A stretch of 64,000 bases of DNA, taken from Bifidobacterium breve. Lineage in GTDB: Bacteria > Actinomycetota > Thermoleophilia > Solirubrobacterales > Solirubrobacteraceae. Location: positions 16,250 to 80,249 of the forward strand of contig CAMCUD010000022.1 in the NCBI GenBank assembly GCA_945878865.1, read 5' to 3'. This document shows positions 18,305-28,232 of the stretch, piece by piece (the stretch's first letter is position 1; every line of letters begins with the position of its first letter). The position numbers and the translations under genes were made by a program. The notes beneath the pieces are model-generated. The model was not told the origin of the DNA and searched no databases. It was given only the letters and a program-made list of their open reading frames with translations.

Positions 18305-18346
18305 CGCCGGAAACGGTCGAGATCGGACCGTTTTCGGCTACACCCC
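18298..18346. terminator. Bidirectional hairpin containing both stop codons
   Basis: Arms 18298-18318 (GGGGTGACGCCGG then AAACGGTC) and 18326-18346 (GACCGTTTTC then GGCTACACCCC) pair at 18 of 21 positions around a 7-base loop. The stop codons of the convergent kinase (18302-18304) and DUF559 gene (18340-18338) both lie in the stem. A related half-copy sits at the start of the DUF559 gene. Confidence 0.65.
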
Positions 18347-19261
18347 CACGAGCAGGACCATGGTCTCGTCGAACCGGCGACGCTCGCGAGCGAACTGCCG
18401 GGTCGTAAAGCGGACGGTTTGCCACCCAGCCAGCAGGAGGTCAGCGTCCCGGAACCGGTCGTACTCCATCTGCTCGCGCCGCTCATGCGAGGTCCGCCCG
18501 TCGGCCTCGAGGATGATGCCGCGATCGGGCCACGCGAAGTCCGCGCGATAGCGCTTCCCGCTGTGTCCCTCGACGCGGTACTCGCAGATCGGGGGCAGGA
18601 TCGGCAGGTCATCGAGCGCGAGCAGCATGCGGTTCGCCAGCGGGAGCACCGTTCGGCGTTCACGTGCTTCCTTCGGTGAGATCGCGCCGAGGTTCGCGAG
18701 GCCCGGATGACCGGGGTACCGCTCGGCCACGGTTTCGATGTCGCGATCGCGGACGACGCGGAGGTACAGCGCCTCGCCGACGAGCTGCTGGAGCGGCCGG
18801 CCGCTGAGATCCACGGCCAGGTCGACGAGCACCCGGAGCGGTTCGGTGACCGGCACGCCGCGGATCCTGCGGTGACGGATCTCGGCGCGGGTGTGGTGGA
18901 TGACCAGACCGCGGCGGTCGCGGACGCGGCGGGTGGTGACGACGTGGTGCTGGTCGTCAGGTCGGGGCGCCATGCGGTAAGCCTCGGCGGCGGACCAGCC
19001 CGCGAGCATCGTCCGGCCGTGCGGCACCGCGAGGCAGGCGGCCGCGCGGTATCCGTGCGCGGAGACGACCGGACTGAGGGCGTAGACATCGTCGTAGATC
19101 TCGAACAGGGTCTGCGCCCGGACGCGCTTGCGGATGCCCTGGCGCCCGAGCCCGAGATCGACGATCTGTCCGCCGCCGGCGACGCCTTGCTGGCGCGCGC
19201 AGAGGGCCGCCAGCTGGGGGGTGAGGCCCAACGGCGTCCGATTTCGACCGTTCTCGGACAC
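18338..19261 (-). CDS. DUF559 (Vsr-like endonuclease) protein with AbiEi-type N-terminal domain
   Basis: About 307 residues. The N-terminal part ([11 protein letters not shown] and following) resembles the winged-helix AbiEi/transcriptional-regulator domain found in actinobacterial DUF559 proteins. The C-terminal part has the PD-(D/E)XK-like signature [10 protein letters not shown] with EADG, followed by conserved H, D and R residues. Function is unproven; nuclease or DNA-binding roles are guesses from fold. The start is uncertain: GTG at 19261 lies within the repeat upstream, and a TTG at about 19228 is also possible; translated sequence further upstream looks non-coding. Confidence 0.7.
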   Translation of the reverse strand: MSENGRNRTPLGLTPQLAALCARQQGVAGGGQIVDLGLGRQGIRKRVRAQTLFEIYDDVYALSPVVSAHGYRAAACLAVPHGRTMLAGWSAAEAYRMAPRPDDQHHVVTTRRVRDRRGLVIHHTRAEIRHRRIRGVPVTEPLRVLVDLAVDLSGRPLQQLVGEALYLRVVRDRDIETVAERYPGHPGLANLGAISPKEARERRTVLPLANRMLLALDDLPILPPICEYRVEGHSGKRYRADFAWPDRGIILEADGRTSHERREQMEYDRFRDADLLLAGWQTVRFTTRQFARERRRFDETMVLLVGV

Positions 19262-19267
19262 ACCCCC
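19245..19267. repeat. Second copy of GACCGTT(T/C)TCGG...ACACCCCC repeat
   Basis: Positions 19246-19267 match 18326-18347 at 19 of 22 bases (GACCGTTCTC, GGACACACCCCC). Together with bases from 19235 it can form a local GTCCGA/TCGGAC stem. The two copies bracket the DUF559 gene and lie in the same orientation, one at its start and one at its stop. Confidence 0.6.
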
Positions 19268-19485
19268 GACCCTGCCGACCCACCTGCGCACCAGGTGCGC
19301 AGCGTCGCACCACCTCCGCGCAGTGTCTCCCGCGCACACGCGCAAACGTGAACGATGTGGGAACCGCACGACGCTTGGCTGGCTGGCCAACTACGATTAA
19401 CCCACGGCGCTCCGACGGCGGCAGCGTCCCCTTTACCGCCCGCGGGTCTCGGCAGGCGGGCATCCACCTCATCAGGAGTCGATCC

Positions 19486-20703
<1,218 letters not shown>

Positions 20704-20718
20704 GGGAGACACCAGCAC

Positions 20719-22926
20719 ATGAGTGACATCACGACCATCCGCTACGACAAGGACGCGGAGGGCATCGTCACGCTGACGCTTGACGATCCCAACCAGTCGG
20801 CGAACACGATGAACGAGGCGTTCACGCGCTCGATCGTCGGCGTCGCGGACAAGCTCGCCGCCGAGGAGGGCCTGAAGGGCGTCATCTTCACCTCCGCGAA
20901 GAAGACCTTCTTCGCCGGCGGCGACCTGAACGACCTCATCCAGGCCAAGCCGGAGAACGCGCCGCAGATCACCGAGGGCCTCGACCTCATCAAGGGCGCC
21001 CTGCGCAAGATCGAGACGCTCGGCGTGCCGGTCGTCTCCTGCGTCAACGGCGCGGCGCTCGGCGGCGGTCTCGAGATCTGCCTCTCGACGCACCGCATCA
21101 TCGTCGTCAACGACCCGAAGATCCAGCTCGGCCTCCCCGAGGTCTCGCTTGGTCTGCTCCCGGGCGGCGGCGGCGTGGTCCGCAGCGTCCGCAAGCTCGG
21201 CATCGTCAACGCGCTCATGCAGGTCCTCATGGAGGGCAAGCGCATGCGGCCGGAGAAGGCGAAGGAGATCGGCCTCGTCGAGGAGCTCGTCGACTCGCCG
21301 GACGACCTCATCCCCGCCGCGAAGAAGTTCATCGCGGAGAACCCGGAGTCCCAGCAGCCGTGGGACGTCAAGGGCTACAAGATGCCCGGCGGCCTGCCGA
21401 GCAACCCGAAGCTCGCGATGAACCTCCCGGCGTTCCCGGCCAACCTGCGCAAGCAGATCAAGGGCGCGAACTACCCGGCGCCGCACCACATCATGGCCGC
21501 GGCCGTCGAGGGCGCCCAGGTCGACTTCGAGACGGCGAGCGCCATCGAGGGCCGCTACTTCGTCGACCTCGTCACCGGCCAGGTCGCGAAGAACATGACG
21601 CAGGCGTTCTTCTTCGACCTGCAGGCCGTCAACGGCGACCGCAACCGCCCCGAGGACATCCCGGCGTGGAAGTCCGAGAAGGCGATCGTGCTCGGCGCGG
21701 GCATGATGGGCGCGGCCATCGCGTTCGTCTGCGCGAAGGCCGGCATCGAGGTCGTGCTCAAGGACATCTCGCAGGAGAACGCCGAGCGCGGCAAGGGCTA
21801 CTCGAAGAACCTCGTCGACAAGGCCGTCTCGCGCGGCCGCATGACGCAGGAGAAGGCCGACGCGCTGCTCGGCCGCATCCTCCCGACGGCCGACCCCAAG
21901 GACGCGCAGGACTGCGACCTGGTCATCGAGGCCGTCTTCGAGGACCCGAAGGTCAAGGCGCAGGTCTTCGCCGAGATCGAGCCGTACCTCAAGCCCGACG
22001 CCGTCCTGGGCTCGAACACCTCGACCCTGCCGATCACCGGCCTGGCCGAGGGCGTGTCCCGCCCCGCCGACTTCATCGGCCTGCACTTCTTCTCCCCCGT
22101 GGACAAGATGCCGCTGCTGGAGATCATCAAGGGCGAGAAGACGTCGGACGAGGTCCTGTACCGCTCGCTGGACTTCAGCAAGCAGATCAAGAAGACCCCG
22201 ATCGTCGTCAACGACTCGCGTGGCTTCTTCACCTCGCGCGTTATCGGCACGTTCATCAACGAGGCCATCGCGATGCTGACCGAGGGCGTCCCGGCGCCGT
22301 CGATCGAGCAGGCGACGTCGCAGGCCGGCTACCCGGCCCCGGCGCTCCAGCTCTCCGACGAGCTGAACCTCAACCTCATGGCGAAGATCCGCAAGGAGAC
22401 GCAGGCGGCGCTGGAGGCCGAGGGCATCCAGGCCCCGGTCGACCACCCGGCGTTCGTCGTCATCGACAAGATGCTCGAGCTCGAGCGCGGCGGCCGCCTG
22501 GCGGGCGCCGGCTTCTACGACTACGAGGACGGCAAGCGCGTCGGCCTGTGGTCGGGCCTCAAGGAGCAGTGGGGCGGCACGAACACCGACATCCCGTTCG
22601 AGGACCTCAAGGAGCGCATGCTCTTCGCTGAGGCCATCGAGACCGTGAAGTGCTTCGACGAGGGCGTCCTCGAGACGATCTCCGACGCGAACATCGGCTC
22701 GATCTTCGGGATCGGCTTCCCGGCCTGGACGGGCGGCGTGATGCAGTACATCAACGGCTACCCGCACCAGGACGACGCCGACGTCGTCGGCCCGGCGGCG
22801 TTCGTCGCCCGCGCGCGCGCGCTGGCCGAGAAGTACGGCGAGCGCTTCGAGCCGCCGGCGTCGCTGGTCGCCAAGGCCGAGGCCGGCGAGACGTACAGCG
22901 ACGAGCAGGTCGCCGTCACCGCGTAG
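20719..22926 (+). CDS. fadB: Multifunctional enoyl-CoA hydratase / 3-hydroxyacyl-CoA dehydrogenase
   Basis: A 735-residue fusion for the middle two steps of beta-oxidation. The crotonase domain (about 1-200) has both catalytic glutamates, Glu119 (GGGLEI) and Glu141 (LPEVSLG), and the oxyanion segment AGGDL. The dehydrogenase domain has the NAD motif GAGMMG near residue 325 and the catalytic histidine in GLHFFSP. A C-terminal helical domain follows. RBS GGGAGA precedes the ATG. Second gene of the fadAB operon, which ends at a strong hairpin 25 bases downstream. Confidence 0.96.
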   Translation: MSDITTIRYDKDAEGIVTLTLDDPNQSANTMNEAFTRSIVGVADKLAAEEGLKGVIFTSAKKTFFAGGDLNDLIQAKPENAPQITEGLDLIKGALRKIETLGVPVVSCVNGAALGGGLEICLSTHRIIVVNDPKIQLGLPEVSLGLLPGGGGVVRSVRKLGIVNALMQVLMEGKRMRPEKAKEIGLVEELVDSPDDLIPAAKKFIAENPESQQPWDVKGYKMPGGLPSNPKLAMNLPAFPANLRKQIKGANYPAPHHIMAAAVEGAQVDFETASAIEGRYFVDLVTGQVAKNMTQAFFFDLQAVNGDRNRPEDIPAWKSEKAIVLGAGMMGAAIAFVCAKAGIEVVLKDISQENAERGKGYSKNLVDKAVSRGRMTQEKADALLGRILPTADPKDAQDCDLVIEAVFEDPKVKAQVFAEIEPYLKPDAVLGSNTSTLPITGLAEGVSRPADFIGLHFFSPVDKMPLLEIIKGEKTSDEVLYRSLDFSKQIKKTPIVVNDSRGFFTSRVIGTFINEAIAMLTEGVPAPSIEQATSQAGYPAPALQLSDELNLNLMAKIRKETQAALEAEGIQAPVDHPAFVVIDKMLELERGGRLAGAGFYDYEDGKRVGLWSGLKEQWGGTNTDIPFEDLKERMLFAEAIETVKCFDEGVLETISDANIGSIFGIGFPAWTGGVMQYINGYPHQDDADVVGPAAFVARARALAEKYGERFEPPASLVAKAEAGETYSDEQVAVTA

Positions 22927-25246
22927 CTTGCGGCGACACCTGGTGTGAGCGAAGGGGCGCCTGCGGGCGCCCCTTCTGCGTTGGGGGCGAGTCGGGGAGC
23001 GGCCGCGCCATGCGGACCCGCTTCTCGAGGTCCGCGGCGGGAACGGCCGGGCTGAACAGGTAGCCCTGGGCGCTCGAGACGCCGAGTGCGCGAAGCTCGG
23101 TCAGCACGTCGTCGGTCTCGACGCCCTCGGCGACGACGCGCAGCCCGAAGTCCCGGCTCAGGGACAGGGCGGCGCGGACGATCGCCGCGTCGTCGCCGCG
23201 CTCGAGCAGGCCGCTGACGAACGTCCGGTCGATCTTCAGCTCGTCGACCGGAAGCATCTTCAGCAGCGAGAGCGACGAGTGCCCCGTGCCGAAGTCATCG
23301 AGCGACACGGTGCAGCCGAGATCCCGGATGCGCTGAAGCGTCGCCAGCGTCCGTTCGGGGTGGACCATCACGTCCGTCTCGGTGAGTTCAACGTTGAGGC
23401 GGTCGGGCGAGACGCCGTGGGCGTCGAGCAGGAGCTCCACCTCGGTGGCCAGGTGGGCGTCGGCCGCGTCGGAGGCCGACAGGTTGACGGCCATCGCGAT
23501 ATCCAGGCCGTCACGTTCCCACGTTGCGAGCTGGGCGATTGCCGTGCGCAGGACGAAGCTCGTCACGCGCCGCATCATCCCTCCGCCTGCCGCCACGCTC
23601 AGGAAGGCGTCTGGACGCAGGACGCCGTGCTCGGGGTGGTCCCAGCGGATGAGGGCCTCGACGCCGTCGATGCGGCCGGTGCTCAGCGTGACCTGCGGCT
23701 GGTAGTGCAAGGTCAGCCCGCCGCCGTCCAGGTCGTTGAGCGCGCGGCGCAGATCCTCGACGAGCTGGAGACGCTCCCGCGTGTGCGCATCGCGCGCGGG
23801 GTCGTAGAACGCCACCGGCTGATGGTGGCTCTTGGCCTCGTACATGGCGACGTCCGCGCGTTGGATGAGGTCTTCGGCCCCTGACGCGTGCTCGGGGTAC
23901 ACCGCGACGCCCACGCTGGCGTCGACATGCAGCTTGAGCTCGTCGATGAGAAACGGCGCGTCCAGGGCGCGCTGCACGCGCTCGGCGGCCTCCTGTGCCG
24001 CGGCCACGTCTGCGTCGCGGCACAGCACGGCGAACTCGTCGCCGCCCAGACGGGCGACGAGGTCGCGCGGCCTCATCGCGCTGGCGAGCCGCGGTCCGAG
24101 CTGCGCCAGGAGGTGATCGCCCGCGCTGTGCCCGAGAGCGTCGTTGAGCTCCTTGAAGCGGTTGAGGTCGATGAGCAGGACGGCTGCGCCTGTGCACGTC
24201 CGGTCGGCGAGGAGGCGCGTGGCCCGCTGCAGGAACCAGCGGCGGTTGGCGAGTCCGGTCAGCTCGTCGGTGCGCGCCTCGCGTCGGACCTCAGGAAGCG
24301 CGCGCAGCTCTCCGAAGGTCATCACCGTGCGCATCACGACGACCAGCGTGGCGGCGACCGCGAGGACGATGGCGACGCCGTTGATCGGATGCCACGTGCC
24401 CACGGCCAGGATCGTCACTGCCGTCACGAGCGTGCCGACAGGGATGGCGGCCACTGCCCAGCTGGTCATCCGCAGATGGCGGTCGTGCCGGTCTGCGATC
24501 CACGGCGCAAGGGCGAACGCGACGTACCCGCACGGCTCGACCACCCCATGAAGGGTTGAGGCCTCCGCCTCGAACCCGTTGGTCAGCGACCAGAACTGGG
24601 CCGCATCGACGAACCAGATCGCGGTGGCCCCGCCCCCGAGGAGCAGGAGGTACGGGGGCGCGGGGAGGCCGCTGAGCCGCAGCAGGACCGCGGCGAAGAA
24701 AACCGCGGCGAGCCCCAGGACGGGTGTCGCGATCTGCACGACCGCGCTCGCGGTGCTGATCCCTGCCGCATCGACGGTGACGGGAACGAAGTACGCGGCG
24801 TCGACGCTCGCGATCGCCAGCGCGAGCGCTGCGGTGTCGAGCCAGAAGCTCGCGGGCGGGCGAATCGACCACGACCGGGCGAGCAGGACGAGTGACGCGG
24901 CCACAAGCACCCACGCGAACGCGGTGACGACGTCGCCCGGCGACGCGCCGTTCGGCCAGACGCTGGCCTCGAGCGCCTCGCCTACGGCGAAGGCGACGAG
25001 CGCGGCGCCGAGCGTCAGGCTGGTGGCTCGCTGAGCGGTTCGTGTGCGGGCGTGCAAGAGCACGCACACGGCCGCGAGCAGCGCCACGACGCTCCCAAGG
25101 TGCGTCGTGGCGTCCTCGAGTTCCGCGCCGGTGAGCTGGCCTCCGATCGTGACGCCTATGAGCGCGACCGCGAGAGCCGCGGTGGCCCCGAGTGCGAGGC
25201 GGATGTGGTGCGGCAGGGCCGCCGCATGGACAGAAGCGGAAGGCAT
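22916..25246 (-). CDS. Multi-pass membrane GGDEF-EAL c-di-GMP protein
   Basis: A 776-residue protein. About nine or ten membrane helices (residues 18-310) form an integral sensor. GGDEF is at 401-405 with an intact inhibitory RPRD at 392-395, and EAL at 530-532 with DDFGTGHS later. Both catalytic signatures look intact. Start chosen is the ATG at 25246, shortly before the first helix; the in-frame extension to 25348 is low-complexity. The last codons overlap fadB by 11 bases and contain the fadB terminator hairpin in antisense. Confidence 0.9.
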   Translation of the reverse strand: MPSASVHAAALPHHIRLALGATAALAVALIGVTIGGQLTGAELEDATTHLGSVVALLAAVCVLLHARTRTAQRATSLTLGAALVAFAVGEALEASVWPNGASPGDVVTAFAWVLVAASLVLLARSWSIRPPASFWLDTAALALAIASVDAAYFVPVTVDAAGISTASAVVQIATPVLGLAAVFFAAVLLRLSGLPAPPYLLLLGGGATAIWFVDAAQFWSLTNGFEAEASTLHGVVEPCGYVAFALAPWIADRHDRHLRMTSWAVAAIPVGTLVTAVTILAVGTWHPINGVAIVLAVAATLVVVMRTVMTFGELRALPEVRREARTDELTGLANRRWFLQRATRLLADRTCTGAAVLLIDLNRFKELNDALGHSAGDHLLAQLGPRLASAMRPRDLVARLGGDEFAVLCRDADVAAAQEAAERVQRALDAPFLIDELKLHVDASVGVAVYPEHASGAEDLIQRADVAMYEAKSHHQPVAFYDPARDAHTRERLQLVEDLRRALNDLDGGGLTLHYQPQVTLSTGRIDGVEALIRWDHPEHGVLRPDAFLSVAAGGGMMRRVTSFVLRTAIAQLATWERDGLDIAMAVNLSASDAADAHLATEVELLLDAHGVSPDRLNVELTETDVMVHPERTLATLQRIRDLGCTVSLDDFGTGHSSLSLLKMLPVDELKIDRTFVSGLLERGDDAAIVRAALSLSRDFGLRVVAEGVETDDVLTELRALGVSSAQGYLFSPAVPAADLEKRVRMARPLPDSPPTQKGRPQAPLRSHQVSPQATR
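22951..22976 (+). terminator. fadAB operon terminator
   Basis: Perfect 11-bp stem, arms GAAGGGGCGCC (22951-22961) and GGCGCCCCTTC (22966-22976) with a TGCG loop, beginning 25 bases after the fadB stop. It lies inside the 3' coding sequence of the convergent GGDEF-EAL gene. The trailing run is TGCGTT, only slightly T-rich. Confidence 0.8.
22963..22982 (+). repeat. 20-bp direct repeat, copy 1
   Basis: Twenty bases beginning GCGGGCGCC and ending CTGCGTT, comprising the right arm of the fadAB hairpin and its tail. An identical copy is at 25368-25387, so the pair flanks the GGDEF-EAL gene in the same orientation. Confidence 0.75.
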
Positions 25247-25367
25247 GGGGCGTTCTGAGCCAGTTCGGCGGAGAGGGACGCCCGCCTTCGATACACCGGT
25301 TGATGGTGGACCGATGGGGCCACGGCGGCCCCCGGAAGCGGGGAACACGCGGGCAACAGACGTGCCC

Positions 25368-25387
25368 GCGGGCGCCCCTTCTGCGTT
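25368..25387 (+). repeat. 20-bp direct repeat, copy 2
   Basis: Identical to 22963-22982. The matching left hairpin arm is not present here, only a shorter palindrome (GCCCGCGGGC). On the minus strand it falls 8 bases beyond the stop of the FG-GAP gene and may serve as its terminator region. Confidence 0.75.
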
Positions 25388-25395
25388 CTTAGCGT

Positions 25396-26535
25396 TCAGC
25401 GCGCGATGCCGCGCACGGGCCCCAGGGCCCCGTCGGCCATGCCGAGCCGGACGCCCAGGTGGCCTTCGAGGTCCAGCTCGACGATGTCGGTCCGCCGGTC
25501 GCCGTTCACATCAGCGGGCGCGAGCAGCATGTCCGCGCTGACGGCGCCGCCCTCCTGGGCCGCTCGGAGCCGGGTGAAGCCGCCCCGGCCGTCGCCGAGC
25601 AGGACGTCGAGGTCGACGGTGTTGCCGCTCTTCGTGACGAGGTCGGCGCGCCCGTCGCCGTTGACGTCCCCGGCGATCAGGTTGCGGAGCTGCTTGCCGA
25701 GCTTCGGGGTGAGCGTCGTGCGGGGGAAGCCGCCACGGCCGTCTCCGAGCAGGATGCGCGCCCGGGAGAGGGAGGGCACGAGCACGCCGGCGTCGAGCCG
25801 GCCGTCTCGGTCGAAGTCAGCGAGCGTGACGCCGAACGGGTACCGGCCGGTCGCGCCCTTCGGCCCGGACGAGCGCGGCATCCGCCCGTCGCGGGCGCCG
25901 CCGACGTTCGTCACGATCCCGCCGCCGCCGTGGCCGAACGGGGTGATGAGGTCCGTGTAGCCGTCACTGTTCATGTCCGCGGCGGCCGCGTCGTAGCAGT
26001 AGGGGCAGCTATTGGACCGGTTGCCCGCGGCGGCGCGGAACCGGCCCGTGCCGTCGCCGCGCAGCACCATGAGGGAGGCTCCGACGCCGGTGAACGCGAG
26101 ATCGACGTTGCGGTCGCGGTCGAAGCGGCCGGCGCTCACGCTCCAGGGGTCGTGCCGGAGCTTGACCTGGCCGCCTGGAGCGGCGCGGAACCCACCCTTG
26201 CCGTCGCCGAGGAACACCGCGACGCGCTTGGCGCCGGTGGTGACGGCGAGGTCGAGCCGGCGGTCGCGGTTGACGTCCGCGGCGATGACCTGCCCGGCGC
26301 CGCCGCGCACGAGGACCGTCCGCGCGGCGCGGAACCCGCCGGTGCCGTCGCCGAGGCGGATGCGGACCTCGTTGGTGGTGCCGCTCGCGGCGAGGTCGAC
26401 GCGGCCGTCGCCGTTGAAGTCCGCGGTGGTGAGTAACGAGGAGGACTGCACGGCGGTCACGGCGGCGGATGCGGAGCTCGCGGGTAGCGCGACGGCGGCG
26501 ACGGCGAGGGGGATGAGGGCGAGGTGGGGGCGCAT
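25396..26535 (-). CDS. Secreted FG-GAP/VCBS repeat protein
   Basis: A 379-residue exported protein with a signal peptide cleaved after about residue 24 (SSASA). Seven calcium-loop repeats of the DxNxDGxxD type follow (for example DFNGDGRVD, DVNRDRRLD, DMNSDGYTD, DVNGDGRAD), predicted to form an integrin-like beta-propeller outside the cell. No catalytic domain is attached, so adhesion or a structural role is likely. Single gene; start ATG at 26535. Confidence 0.85.
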   Translation of the reverse strand: MRPHLALIPLAVAAVALPASSASAAVTAVQSSSLLTTADFNGDGRVDLAASGTTNEVRIRLGDGTGGFRAARTVLVRGGAGQVIAADVNRDRRLDLAVTTGAKRVAVFLGDGKGGFRAAPGGQVKLRHDPWSVSAGRFDRDRNVDLAFTGVGASLMVLRGDGTGRFRAAAGNRSNSCPYCYDAAAADMNSDGYTDLITPFGHGGGGIVTNVGGARDGRMPRSSGPKGATGRYPFGVTLADFDRDGRLDAGVLVPSLSRARILLGDGRGGFPRTTLTPKLGKQLRNLIAGDVNGDGRADLVTKSGNTVDLDVLLGDGRGGFTRLRAAQEGGAVSADMLLAPADVNGDRRTDIVELDLEGHLGVRLGMADGALGPVRGIAR

Positions 26536-26606
26536 GGCCGGTCAACGGGCTGCCGGCGCGGGAGTTACGGCATCCGTGCGCGCCGTGCACCTGCGACGCT
26601 ACCGGG

Positions 26607-27242
26607 GTGCAGGCGCTCCGGATCGAGGTCCCCGGGACGGTCGATCGCGACGCGGTCGTCGCGCGCGCCCGTGAGCTCGGCGTGCTCGGCTGGGTCCGGG
26701 TCGACGACGACGGGCGCAGTCGCCTCCACGCCGAGGGGGACGCCGAGGCGGTGCAGGCGCTCGTGGCGTTCGTCGGCGGCGATGCGCAGCCGGCGAAGGT
26801 CGAGGGGCACGAGCAGTTCGCCGTGCGCGGCGTGCCGCACGGCAGCTTCGTCATCTCGATCCACGACGCGACGAGCCGCCACTTCGATCTCCGGTTGGAG
26901 GTCGACGGCGTGATGAAGTCCTGGGCCGTGCCGAAGGGCCCGTCGCTCGACCCCGCGGCGAAGCGGCTCGCGATCGCGCAGCCCGACCACGCCATCGGCA
27001 GCGACGTGCCCGGTCCGACGCGGCTGATCTGGGACCGCGGCGTCTACGAGCAGGGCGGCAGGGTGCCGTGGCCCGAGGCGATCGACCGCGGCCACGCGGT
27101 GTTCGTCCTGCACGGCGAGAAGCTGCGCGGCGGCTTCGCGCTGCAGCGCACGCCGCGCGGCTGGCTGCTCGTCAAGCGCAAGGACGACGAGGCGCGGCCG
27201 GGAAGCGACATCGTCGCGGAGCGGCCGGAGGCGGTGTCCTAA
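26607..27242 (+). CDS. Acylphosphatase-like domain fused to LigD-type 3'-phosphoesterase domain
   Basis: A 211-residue fusion. Residues 1-57 follow the acylphosphatase fold pattern (LGVLGWVRVDDDGRSRL, AEGDAEAVQALV) but lack the catalytic arginine and asparagine. Residues 78-195 match the phosphoesterase domain of bacterial DNA ligase D, with His86, His92, Asp94, Arg96 (HDATSRHFDLRLE) and His128 (PDH). The loop after His128, which usually carries GEYG, is shortened. The enzyme would trim 3' ends at breaks. No ligase or polymerase domain and no Ku gene is nearby. Start GTG at 26607. Confidence 0.8.
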   Translation: MQALRIEVPGTVDRDAVVARARELGVLGWVRVDDDGRSRLHAEGDAEAVQALVAFVGGDAQPAKVEGHEQFAVRGVPHGSFVISIHDATSRHFDLRLEVDGVMKSWAVPKGPSLDPAAKRLAIAQPDHAIGSDVPGPTRLIWDRGVYEQGGRVPWPEAIDRGHAVFVLHGEKLRGGFALQRTPRGWLLVKRKDDEARPGSDIVAERPEAVS

Positions 27243-28171
27243 CGCGCGAGCCCGCTCGACGCCGACGTCGCGTGCTCGCGGACCGCGGCCAGCAGCGCCG
27301 CCGTCGACGGCCGTGCGGCGTCCACGGATCGGGTTGCGGCGAAGATCTCGCGTTCGACGGTCGCTCCGGCGATCGCACGCACGGTGACGCCGGGGTGGCG
27401 CTCGGGCAGGACGAGCCCTGGCAGCAGCGCGACCGTCAGCCCGCGCGCCACCAGTGCGAGCGTCAAGATCGCGTCGTTCGTCCGATGCCGGATGTCCGGA
27501 TCGAATCCGCCGTGCTCCCGGCACGTGCGCCGCGTCATCTCGTCCCAGCCCATCTCCTCGTGGCCGGCCGCCCAGTACGCGTCGGCGAGTTCGGCGAGCG
27601 GCACCGCGTCGTCGTAGCGGCGGGCGAGCGCGTGGCGGACGGGCAGCACGATGCGCACGGGGTCGCGCAGCAGGTCGTGGCGCTCGACCCCACGGGGCAA
27701 TGCGCGCGGATGGTGCTGCCACTCGTCGCCGAGCACGAGGTCGTAGTCGCCGAGCGCGAGTGCGGGCAGGGAGTGCTCGGGCTCGTCCTCGACGAGCTCG
27801 CAGCGCAGCCGCGGCGCCGTGCGGGCCAGGGATTCCATGGTCGGCAGGACGATCCGCAGCGCGGCCGACTGGAAGGTCGCGATCCGCCCGCGGCCGGCGA
27901 CCTCGCCCGACGCCGCGGCGAGGTCGGCCTCCGCCGCAGCCGCGCGGTCGAGCAGCGCGTCGGCGTGCTCGACGAGGACGAGTCCCGCGTCGGTGAGCCG
28001 CACCCCGCGCCCGACGCGCTCGAGGAGCGGCACGCCCGCCTCGCGCTCGAGGACGGCGAGCTGCTGGGACACCGCCGACGGCGTGAACTGCAGCGCCTCG
28101 CCGACGGCGGCGATCGTTCCGCGTTCGTGCAGCTCGCGCAGGAGCCGGAGGCGGCGCAGGTCGAGCATCAT
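27239..28171 (-). CDS. LysR family transcriptional regulator
   Basis: About 310 residues with an N-terminal winged helix-turn-helix (residues 3-60; SAVSQQLAVLEREAG) and a LysR substrate-binding domain. Divergent from an EamA exporter with an inverted repeat between them, so it probably controls that transporter. ATG starts at 28171 and 28168 are both possible; a TTG at 28174 is less likely. Its stop shares four bases with the convergent phosphoesterase gene. Confidence 0.92.
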   Translation of the reverse strand: MMLDLRRLRLLRELHERGTIAAVGEALQFTPSAVSQQLAVLEREAGVPLLERVGRGVRLTDAGLVLVEHADALLDRAAAAEADLAAASGEVAGRGRIATFQSAALRIVLPTMESLARTAPRLRCELVEDEPEHSLPALALGDYDLVLGDEWQHHPRALPRGVERHDLLRDPVRIVLPVRHALARRYDDAVPLAELADAYWAAGHEEMGWDEMTRRTCREHGGFDPDIRHRTNDAILTLALVARGLTVALLPGLVLPERHPGVTVRAIAGATVEREIFAATRSVDAARPSTAALLAAVREHATSASSGLAR

Positions 28172-28186
28172 CAAGCAACGCTACCG

Positions 28187-28209
28187 AGTTCAGCCAAGAA
28201 GTCCGAACT
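28187..28209. promoter_or_regulatory. Candidate LysR binding site
   Basis: Inverted repeat AGTTC (28187-28191) and GAACT (28205-28209) separated by 13 bases, in the 61-base gap between the divergent LysR and EamA genes. The spacing is compatible with LysR-type sites; there is no sequence proof. Confidence 0.4.
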
Positions 28210-28232
28210 GGTGCTGCACGATCACACCGCCG

